10,965 nucleotides of DNA from JACMME01 sp051005015 (lineage in GTDB: Bacteria; Gemmatimonadota; Gemmatimonadetes; Gemmatimonadales; Gemmatimonadaceae): assembly GCA_051005015.1 (NCBI GenBank), contig JBPCJT010000030.1:1-10965 (forward strand), written 5' to 3'. The notes beneath the pieces are model-generated. The model had not been told where the DNA came from, did not search any database, and saw only the letters and a program-made list of their open reading frames with translations. How positions within the stretch are numbered: position 1 is the first letter of the stretch; the number at the start of each line of letters is the position of its first letter. Made by a program: the position numbers and the translations under genes. This document shows positions 1 to 5,055 of this stretch, piece by piece.

Positions 1-2
1 AC

Positions 3-200
3 TCACATTCGTGCGGTGACACGCTTCACCTGCGCGTCACCCGTTTGGAAAAGGGGGGGCTGAAACGCGACATTTCCGGATATCCGGAGCTTCGTCTCGT
101 ACCTGACTCGACGGCGACCTCCATCCCCGTGGCACCATTCCTCCGGATGACGCTTTTGGTGGTGCTGTTCGCGGCTGTTATTGGGGTGGCAGCTTACTGA
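3..200 (+). CDS. 3' end of an unrecognised protein with a C-terminal membrane helix (partial)
   Basis: Of the plus-strand frames entering from the left edge, only this one stays open, for 65 codons up to TGA at 198-200; the other two hit stops within about 60 bases. Third codon positions are mostly G or C, as in the real genes nearby. The product ends in a hydrophobic stretch (MTLLVVLFAAVIGVAAY) that closes the protein, like a tail anchor or last transmembrane helix, preceded by a polar segment with no motif I recognise. The start lies outside the window. It would converge on the orphan gene at 652-278. A chance open frame is possible because only 65 codons are visible. Confidence 0.5.
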   Translation, partial: SHSCGDTLHLRVTRLEKGGLKRDISGYPELRLVPDSTATSIPVAPFLRMTLLVVLFAAVIGVAAY

Positions 201-277
201 CGCCCCTGATCAGCAGTGGCGAGTGCCACGAGTGCCATTTGCCGCTGCGGGGTTTCAACCAGAGCGCGAGAATCCGG
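201..277. other. Convergent intergenic spacer with a 9-bp tandem duplication
   Basis: This spacer lies between the ends of two convergent genes. It holds a 9-bp tandem duplication, CGAGTGCCA at 220-228 and 229-237. It also holds a 5-bp hairpin, GTGGC (216-220) with loop GAGT and GCCAC (225-229). Another short hairpin, CCGGT-CAG-ACCGG (274-286), covers the stop codon of the minus-strand gene. None is followed by a good T-run on either strand, so a bidirectional terminator is possible but not shown. Confidence 0.35.
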
Positions 278-652
278 TCAGACCGGGGGTGGTACGTCGC
301 CGGTTGTCGCCGAGGTGGCTCCCGGCGTCGTCGGCCCCCCGGAATCCGAGGTGTTGGTGCCACTACGCCCTGATTTGCGCGTAGAAAGCATGTCTGAGAG
401 TTGATCCTCGAGGCGTGATGCCTCTATCTCGTGGACCGCGAGGGTGCTGCTGAGGCGGCTGTAGGTATCAGTGTCGAGCTCCTGACCCGCGGCGCGCGCG
501 CGGTACACGGCGTAGCCAAGTACCTGAGCAGCCTTGTCGGCAAGCTGCCGGGTGCGGAATGAGTCGAGCCTGACCTTTCCCTCATCGAGCGCGCCCTGGG
601 CCATTTTGCCCGCGCTGTCCAACTCTTCCTTGAGCTTGTTCCAAATCGCCAT
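278..652 (-). CDS. Orphan 124-aa soluble helical protein
   Basis: I do not recognise a named family. Residues 1-90 are highly charged and almost free of helix breakers, so they should form one or two long helices, perhaps a coiled coil. The middle part (ADKAAQVLGYAVYRARAAG, residues 38-56) looks like a conserved amphipathic core. Residues 92-124 are a low-complexity Ser/Thr/Gly/Pro tail, probably disordered. There is no signal peptide or membrane segment, so a cytoplasmic location is inferred. The ATG at 652 is supported by a GGAG Shine-Dalgarno 7 nt upstream. The gene follows the rpmA terminator, so it probably has its own promoter, although I could not find a clear one in 653-726. Its place next to the L21/L27 genes suggests, but does not prove, a housekeeping role. 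Confidence 0.75.
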   Translation of the reverse strand: MAIWNKLKEELDSAGKMAQGALDEGKVRLDSFRTRQLADKAAQVLGYAVYRARAAGQELDTDTYSRLSSTLAVHEIEASRLEDQLSDMLSTRKSGRSGTNTSDSGGPTTPGATSATTGDVPPPV

Positions 653-659
653 TGCCGTG

Positions 660-663
660 CTCC
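660..663 (-). promoter_or_regulatory. Shine-Dalgarno of the orphan 124-aa gene
   Basis: GGAG on the minus strand with 7 nt to the ATG at 652. It is one of only two clear Shine-Dalgarno sites in the window, and it fixes this start over alternative frames that begin further upstream. Confidence 0.65.
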
Positions 664-726
664 AGTAAAAGTAAATGCACTGCTATCTACGCCAGTCACC
701 GGCAAAAGGTTTCCGCTGCGAACGAC

Positions 727-751
727 AACGCCTCCGCATGGCGGAGGCGTT
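727..751 (-). terminator. Hairpin terminator after rpmA
   Basis: A perfect 11-bp GC-rich stem, AACGCCTCCGC (727-737) pairing with GCGGAGGCGTT (741-751), encloses a 3-nt loop. It lies 22 nt past the rpmA stop. The minus-strand exit side reads CGTTGTCGTTCGC, only moderately T-rich, so this may be an intrinsic terminator of middling strength or a 3'-end-protecting stem. It separates the rplU-rpmA unit from the orphan gene. Confidence 0.75.
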
Positions 752-773
752 CGATTTGCCGCGAGCGCAAAGC

Positions 774-1052
774 CTACGCGGCGGAAGCTTCCCCGCCGGT
801 GGCGGGATAAACGCTGACCTTGTAGCGAAGCCGGTTCTTGTGCTCGAACTTCACCACGCCATCGATCAGGGAATAAATGGTGAAGTCATTGCCCATCCCC
901 ACATTCCGTCCCGGATGGAACTTGGTGCCACACTGACGAATGATAATGTTTCCGGCTACGACATTCTCGCCGCCAAATTTCTTTACACCGCGGAACTTCG
1001 GGTTGCTATCGCGGCCGTTGCGGCTGGAGCCGACTCCCTTTTTATGTGCCAT
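774..1052 (-). CDS. rpmA: 50S ribosomal protein L27
   Basis: This is a component of the large ribosomal subunit; the L27 N-terminus reaches toward the peptidyl-transferase centre. The 92-residue product begins MAHKKGVGSSRNGRDSN and continues with the family hallmarks GVKKFGGENVVAGNIIIRQ, GTKFHPG and a VGMGNDFTIYSL-type strand. It lacks the cleavable N-terminal extension known from Firmicutes L27, so Lys4 and Lys5 are exposed directly. The C-terminus (YPATGGEASAA) is a few residues longer than in E. coli (85 aa). The gene lies 10 nt after rplU, the standard order, with only a weak purine-rich stretch (GAAGAG) before the ATG, so translational coupling to rplU is plausible. The obg gene that often follows rpmA is absent; a terminator comes instead. 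Confidence 0.97.
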   Translation of the reverse strand: MAHKKGVGSSRNGRDSNPKFRGVKKFGGENVVAGNIIIRQCGTKFHPGRNVGMGNDFTIYSLIDGVVKFEHKNRLRYKVSVYPATGGEASAA

Positions 1053-1062
1053 TATGCGCTCT

Positions 1063-1380
1063 TCAGCTGAGAGTAATGTCGTTTATGCGAACTTCGGTGA
1101 AGCCTTGCCGGTGCCCCTGCTTGCGGGCGTAGTTCTTCCGGCGCTTCATTTTGAAAACGATGATCTTGTCACCGCGGCCGTGCTTGACGATTTTCGCGGT
1201 TACTCTGGCGCCCGACAGTGTTGGCACGCCAGTCTGGATCTTGTCGCCGTCCGAACCGAGAAGAACATCATTGAATGCGATCTGCTCCCCAGCTTCTCCG
1301 GCGAGGCTCGGGATGCGGACGGTCTTGCCCGGTTCGACACGAAACTGCTTGCCGCCGGTGCGAATGATTGCGTAGCTCAT
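1063..1380 (-). CDS. rplU: 50S ribosomal protein L21
   Basis: This large-subunit protein binds 23S rRNA. The 105-aa product (E. coli 103) starts MSYAIIRTGGKQFRVEPG, the classic L21 N-terminus. It contains the GARVTAKIVKHGRGDKIIVFKMKRRKNYARKQGHRQ region, split by eye into a beta segment (58-67) and the basic C-terminal RNA-binding loop (68-92), and ends in the strand FTEVRINDITLS. It is first in an rplU-rpmA operon. The ATG has no Shine-Dalgarno: the preceding 14 bases (TTCTTCGATTTCAAAT region) are T-rich. A promoter with a perfect TTGACA box lies about 45-70 bp upstream. RNase G lies directly upstream, a gene order seen in several phyla. Confidence 0.97.
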   Translation of the reverse strand: MSYAIIRTGGKQFRVEPGKTVRIPSLAGEAGEQIAFNDVLLGSDGDKIQTGVPTLSGARVTAKIVKHGRGDKIIVFKMKRRKNYARKQGHRQGFTEVRINDITLS

Positions 1381-1422
1381 ATTTGAAATCGAAGAACGTC
1401 AAGTAAACAATACAGTCTGAAG

Positions 1423-1451
1423 AACTTAGCAGCAGCCTATGGTGATGTCAA
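1423..1451 (-). promoter_or_regulatory. Sigma-70 promoter for rplU-rpmA
   Basis: On the minus strand a perfect -35 box TTGACA (1451-1446) is followed, after exactly 17 bp, by TAAGTT (1428-1423). The latter keeps the key A at position 2 and T at position 6 of the -10 consensus. Initiation would fall near 1415-1417, giving a leader of roughly 35 nt before rplU. It sits in the only sizeable gap upstream of rplU, as expected for a strongly expressed ribosomal-protein operon. Confidence 0.55.
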
Positions 1452-1482
1452 CGGACCGGGATAGGGCACAGTCCGCGGTCCG
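1452..1482. repeat. Short inverted repeat abutting the rplU -35 box
   Basis: CGGACCG (1452-1458) and CGGTCCG (1476-1482) are perfectly complementary 7-bp arms separated by 17 bp. The first arm touches the -35 box of the rplU promoter and the second lies in the first tandem-repeat copy. It could be an operator, or a weak stem at the 3' end of the rng transcript. No T-run follows it. At 7 bp chance remains a fair explanation. Confidence 0.3.
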
Positions 1483-1541
1483 CAATCCTCTGCGTGTCGG
1501 CAATCCGCAATCCGCAGTCCTCTGCATGTCCGCAATCCTTA
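1471..1541. repeat. Degenerate 32-bp tandem repeat built from 7-bp units
   Basis: Copy 1 (1471-1502) and copy 2 (1503-1534) match at 26 of 32 positions, and a third copy appears to start at 1535 (ATCC). Each copy reads as two RTCCGCR heptamers, one RTCCTCT heptamer and an 11-mer GCRTGTCSGCA. Five of the six differences are transitions. On the minus strand the core is a GGATTGCGGA-like motif. The array fills the gap between the rng stop (1547) and the rplU promoter and overlaps no gene. Its function is unknown; it resembles dispersed intergenic repeat arrays rather than a coding or RNA feature. Confidence 0.7.
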
Positions 1542-1546
1542 CCGCC

Positions 1547-3103
1547 CTACGCCACCGCGTATTGCTCCGTCACATCTCGCCCGGCTCCCTTCACGACAAG
1601 CTTGAACTCATCCGGTTTAAGGAGCGGGTCGTCGCGCAGCTCGAGAGCGAAGCCGGCGGTTTTCTCCAGCTTGCGCATGAAGTCCGGCTCCTGTTCCAGC
1701 AGGTACAGGGCGACCTCCGGATGAAGTCTTACGGTCAGGCGTTCCTTCTTCGCTTCGACAGCCATGCGCCTCACGGACCTTTCGACACGCCGAACCACGG
1801 TGTCGGGTGTAAAGACGCGGCCCGTTCCCTGGCAGGTGCTACAAGGCTCCGTCATGGCGTGCAAATGACTCGGCCGGACGCGCTGCCGGGTCATCTCGAT
1901 AAGTCCGAGATCGCTCACGGCAAAGGCCTTGGTGCGGGCGCGGTCGCGGCTCAGATTCGTCCGAAGCTCCTGCAAAACCCGCTCGCGATTGGTGCGTGTT
2001 TCCATGTCGATGAAGTCGCAGACGATGATGCCGCCGATGTCGCGCAACCGAAGTTGCCGGGCGACCTCTCGCGCCGCCTCGGTATTGGTCTTGAGAATGG
2101 TTTTCTCCGGATCCTTCTTCCCCGTGTATCTGCCGGAGTTCACGTCGATCGATACGAGCGCTTCGGTTTGCTCGATGATGATGTAACCGCCGGATGGAAG
2201 ATCGCAGCGCCGTTTAAAGAGATCCCGAATCTCCGTTTCGACTTCTGACTTGTCGAAGAGCGGAACATTGTCTTCGTACAGCTTGACCCGCTCCGCGAGC
2301 TCGGGGGCTATGCCCTTGAGGTATTCGAGTATCTCTCCATGAACCTGGCGGGAATCGACGGTCAGCGAATCGACCTTGGTGCTGAAGAGGTCGCGAATAA
2401 TTCCGCGCGTCAGGTTCGTCTCCCGGTGCACAAGCGACGGCGCGCGCTGGAAGTGAGTCTTGCGCTTGATCTTCTTCCACTGCGTGGTAAGTGTTGAGAG
2501 CTCCCGGCGAAATGTTTCTTCGGTTACATCCTCCCCCACCGTGCGCACGATAACGCCGCCGGAATCCTTGGGCAGCACCCCCTGCACCAGGGCACGCAGC
2601 CTCTGGCGCTCGGCGCGTTCTCCAATCTTGCGGCTGACGCCCACGCGGGACGCATCGGGCATGTAGACGAGAAAGCGACCAGCCAGCGAGATCTGTGCGG
2701 TGACTCGTGGACCCTTGGTGGAGATTGGCTCCTTGGTGATCTGAACCAGAAGGTCCTGTCCGCGCTTGACCAGGTCCTGGATGGGCGGTGCCTTGGCGCG
2801 ACGGCCCCGCGACGTGTCGTCCTCCGTGTCGTCGTCGTCGTCACCGATCGCATCTTCATCGCGTTCATCATCCCCCGGAAAGACGAGATCGGACGCGTGA
2901 AGAAAGGCGCTCTTATCCGTACCTATGTCGACGAACGCAGCCTGAATGCCTGGCAGGACCGCTTCGACGCGGCCGAGATAGATGTCGCCTACCATGCGGC
3001 GGGCGTCGGGACGATCCACCATCAGCTCGACGAGTTGATCGTCTTCCAGAATTGCGACTCGCGTTTCGCGCGGAGCCGCGTTGATGAGAATTTCTCGTTT
3101 CAT
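1547..3103 (-). CDS. rng: Ribonuclease G (RNase E/G family)
   Basis: A single-strand-specific endoribonuclease for rRNA 5' maturation and mRNA decay in the cytoplasm. The 518 residues cover the RNase E/G catalytic region without the long RNase E C-terminal scaffold. The N-terminus MKREILINAAPRETRVAILE is typical of RNase G and fixes the start. An S1 domain spans about 38-140 and is interrupted by an acidic insert (75-96, five Asp in a row at 88-92). The 5'-sensor/RNase H-like part follows. The DNase I-like site has SIDVNSG with Asp320 and VCDFIDM with Asp363; their 43-residue spacing equals Asp303/Asp346 of E. coli RNase E. The Zn-link CSTC (Cys421, Cys424) is also at the expected distance. 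No Shine-Dalgarno precedes the ATG (CCGCGATAAAAA). It lies upstream of rplU with 166 bp between, and 177 bp after the methyltransferase-like gene. Confidence 0.96.
   Translation of the reverse strand: MKREILINAAPRETRVAILEDDQLVELMVDRPDARRMVGDIYLGRVEAVLPGIQAAFVDIGTDKSAFLHASDLVFPGDDERDEDAIGDDDDDTEDDTSRGRRAKAPPIQDLVKRGQDLLVQITKEPISTKGPRVTAQISLAGRFLVYMPDASRVGVSRKIGERAERQRLRALVQGVLPKDSGGVIVRTVGEDVTEETFRRELSTLTTQWKKIKRKTHFQRAPSLVHRETNLTRGIIRDLFSTKVDSLTVDSRQVHGEILEYLKGIAPELAERVKLYEDNVPLFDKSEVETEIRDLFKRRCDLPSGGYIIIEQTEALVSIDVNSGRYTGKKDPEKTILKTNTEAAREVARQLRLRDIGGIIVCDFIDMETRTNRERVLQELRTNLSRDRARTKAFAVSDLGLIEMTRQRVRPSHLHAMTEPCSTCQGTGRVFTPDTVVRRVERSVRRMAVEAKKERLTVRLHPEVALYLLEQEPDFMRKLEKTAGFALELRDDPLLKPDEFKLVVKGAGRDVTEQYAVA
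2828..2842. repeat. Trinucleotide run (GTC x5) inside rng
   Basis: Five GTC repeats on the plus strand are five GAC codons on the coding strand, making Asp88-Asp92 of RNase G. The run lies within the acidic insert of the S1 domain. Every unit is identical, so replication slippage could change the Asp count in frame. Confidence 0.8.
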
Positions 3104-3280
3104 TTTTTATCGCGGGATACAGCCGTTGCTGCGGGCCTGCACGCAGACCGATGGCGCGAAGCCCTGAAAGTAAGACACCGAAGAAAAGCAGAAAAAGACC
3201 GGACTCGTGCCCGGGCGGAGGCATGAGCGCTCGCGGGTGGGCAATGGTATTGCGAAATCCTGAAGCGATCGGCATGCGAT
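3104..3280 (-). other. Intergenic spacer upstream of rng
   Basis: These 177 bp carry no gene I can support; the small open frames here continue into rng or the methyltransferase gene in wrong frames. A possible weak terminator lies at 3191-3214. I could not find a -35/-10 pair with proper spacing for rng, although its position after a stem and T-run suggests rng has its own promoter here. Confidence 0.4.
3191..3214 (-). terminator. Possible weak terminator after the ICMT-like gene
   Basis: On the minus strand CCGG (3214-3211), an 8-nt loop and CCGG (3202-3199) are followed at once by TCTTTTTC. The stem is only 4 bp (5 with a G-U pair), but the T-run is the best in the window. It sits about 67 nt past the stop of the ICMT-like gene, where the recQ-ACAD-ICMT transcript could end. 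Confidence 0.3.
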
Positions 3281-3838
3281 TTACCATTTGTAACGCATGC
3301 GTGTGACGAGAAACGCAATCACGCCTACGAACGCCAGCGCGGCTTGCCACTCGCGATGCCGCATGTACAAGTCGAAGCTGAAGCCCTCAGCCGCTGAGAC
3401 GGCTGGACGACGCCACGGTACGGGACGGGGAACGAATGCCGGGACGTTGCGCTCGTAATCGGCGTACGCGTCAGGAAACCTGCTCCGGACATTGCTCCGC
3501 TCGCGTTCGATGACCGGCATATAGATCGCCGCGAACAGCGCCACGACGAGGAGCAGAAGACTCCAGTGCGCGATCATCGCGAATCCGCCCGCGATGAGAA
3601 AGCTTCCGAAGTACAGCGGGTTGCGGCTGTGTGCGTACGGTCCGGTTACCGCCAGCTCCTCATTTTTCACTATGTGCCCCGAGGCCCAGGCGCGGATCAA
3701 CAGCCCCGTGAGAGCCACCGACCCGCCGACAATCAGAGTGAGTGGCGTAGCGTAGCTTGGAGCGAAAAACAGATACAGCCCCGCAAACAGAAAGCCGATC
3801 GGTACCCTTAACCGCTGCATTGCCGAGGTGTACTTCAA
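3281..3838 (-). CDS. Isoprenylcysteine carboxyl methyltransferase (ICMT)-like integral membrane protein
   Basis: The 185-aa product belongs to the ICMT/PEMT-like membrane methyltransferase group. Hydrophobic segments lie near 12-28, 31-52, 78-108 and 163-179. The family core ELAVTGPYAHSRNPLYFGSF (61-80) holds the GPY..SRNPLY.G signature for SAM binding, and the RFPDAYADYERNVPAFVPRP stretch (120-139) matches the family's conserved Y..Y...VP.FVP tail. The substrate cannot be read from sequence: bacterial members do not act on prenylated proteins as far as is generally known, and lipids or quinone-like compounds are alternatives. The first codon is TTG (3838-3836), sharing TTGA with the stop of the acyl-CoA dehydrogenase. 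An in-frame ATG at 3820 (MQRLRVPIGF) would remove six residues before the first helix. No strong Shine-Dalgarno supports either; the overlap favours translational coupling at TTG. Confidence 0.8.
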   Translation of the reverse strand: MKYTSAMQRLRVPIGFLFAGLYLFFAPSYATPLTLIVGGSVALTGLLIRAWASGHIVKNEELAVTGPYAHSRNPLYFGSFLIAGGFAMIAHWSLLLLVVALFAAIYMPVIERERSNVRSRFPDAYADYERNVPAFVPRPVPWRRPAVSAAEGFSFDLYMRHREWQAALAFVGVIAFLVTRMRYKW

Positions 3839-5052
3839 TTCGCGAGCTGTCCAAGCAGGTGTCTCGCGATGACGATTCGCTGGATTTCACTGGTTCCCTC
3901 GCCAATCTCGCAAATCTTCGCGTCGCGCATCATCCGTTCGACGGGATACTCCTTGGTGTAGCCATATCCTCCATGCACCTGAATCGCCTTTATGGTTGCA
4001 CGCATCGCTAGCTCGGAGCAGAAAAGCTTTGCCATGGCTGCCTCCTTGCCGAACGGCTTTCGGTGCTGAGCAAGCCATGCCGCGTGATATACGAGATGCC
4101 TGCCCGCCTCGATTTCGGTCGCCATGTCCGATAGCTGGAACTGGACTCCCTGAAAGCTCGCGATAGTCCGCCCGAACTGCTTGCGGACAGATGCATACTT
4201 GAGCGCCTCCTCGAAAGCTCCTTCCGCAATTCCGAGTGACAGTGCCCCTATTCCGATGCGGCCCGAATCCAGCGTGCGCATAAGGTTTACGAAACCCATG
4301 CCTTCCTCACCAAGCAGATTCTCGGCCGGGACCTCCACGTCCTCGAAAAAGAGCGAGCGCGTATCGGACGCGCGCCAACCCAGCTTGTCCTCCTTTTTGC
4401 CCGACCTAAGGCCCGGCATTGCGCCGAGTGTAGGGTCGTGCCCGATACCGAGTTGCAAGGCGCGTTCAAGATCTGTGGTCTGCTTTGTCACAATGAAGGC
4501 GCTAATCCCCTTGGTGCCCTTCGAAGGGTCGGTGACGGCCGTGACGACGAAGATCTCACCTACGCCCGCGTGGGTGATGAAGATCTTTGACCCATTCAGG
4601 ACGTAGTGCCCGTTCCTGCGAACGGCGGTCGTGCTGGTTCCCCCGGCATCGCTTCCGGCGCCTGGCTCCGTCAGGCCAAATCCGCCCAGAACGCGTCCGC
4701 TGGCGAGAGGTGGAACGTAGCGCTCTCGCTGCTCGTCGGTTCCGAAATTGATGATCGGAGAAGTTCCCAGCGTGGTGTGCGCCGAGATGGTAATGGCGTG
4801 GGATGCATCGACCTTGGCCATCTCGTAAATAGCGGTGACGTAACTGATGTAATCGAGGCCGGCTCCCCCGAGAGATTCCGGCCATGGCATTCCGAGCAGA
4901 CCGAGGTCTCCCATCTTCTTGACGTTTTCCCAGGGAAACTCGGCATTCGCGTCGAGACGAGCGGCGACGGGAGCAACTTCCACGCGCGCGAATTCGCGCA
5001 CCATGTCGCGTACAGCAATCTGTTGTTCGGATAAGTACAGCGAATCATCCAT
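3835..5052 (-). CDS. Acyl-CoA dehydrogenase (FAD-dependent)
   Basis: Catalyses alpha,beta-dehydrogenation of an acyl-CoA, passing electrons to ETF; a role in fatty-acid or branched-chain amino-acid breakdown is likely. The 405 aa have the three family domains: N-terminal helical (1-120), beta barrel with GGFGLTEPGAGSDAGGTST (123-140), and C-terminal helical with QVHGGYGYTKEYPVERMMRDA (358-378). Glu385 in EIGEGTSEIQR is at the position of the catalytic base of short/medium-chain and butyryl-CoA dehydrogenases. Between residues 190 and 215 there is an insert (ALQLGIGHDPTLGAMPGL) before KKEDKLGWRAS that classical SCAD lacks. ATG at 5052 comes 3 nt after the recQ stop; GGGAAACC about 10-17 nt upstream is a weak ribosome site. 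Chain-length specificity cannot be told. Confidence 0.93.
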   Translation of the reverse strand: MDDSLYLSEQQIAVRDMVREFARVEVAPVAARLDANAEFPWENVKKMGDLGLLGMPWPESLGGAGLDYISYVTAIYEMAKVDASHAITISAHTTLGTSPIINFGTDEQRERYVPPLASGRVLGGFGLTEPGAGSDAGGTSTTAVRRNGHYVLNGSKIFITHAGVGEIFVVTAVTDPSKGTKGISAFIVTKQTTDLERALQLGIGHDPTLGAMPGLRSGKKEDKLGWRASDTRSLFFEDVEVPAENLLGEEGMGFVNLMRTLDSGRIGIGALSLGIAEGAFEEALKYASVRKQFGRTIASFQGVQFQLSDMATEIEAGRHLVYHAAWLAQHRKPFGKEAAMAKLFCSELAMRATIKAIQVHGGYGYTKEYPVERMMRDAKICEIGEGTSEIQRIVIARHLLGQLAN

Positions 5053-5055
5053 TAG

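Noticed and set aside
1471..1541. Repeat array as a CRISPR
   Set aside because: Copies are directly adjacent without unique spacers, only 32 bp long and just over two in number, and no cas gene is near.
1439..2248. 269-codon plus-strand open frame opposite the 3' part of rng
   Set aside because: It runs through the tandem repeat and then antisense to the conserved RNase G catalytic domain; no protein motif is visible.
2913..3350. 145-codon minus-strand open frame across the rng/ICMT spacer
   Set aside because: It overlaps the ends of both real genes in another frame and has an Arg-rich, motif-free translation typical of a shadow frame.
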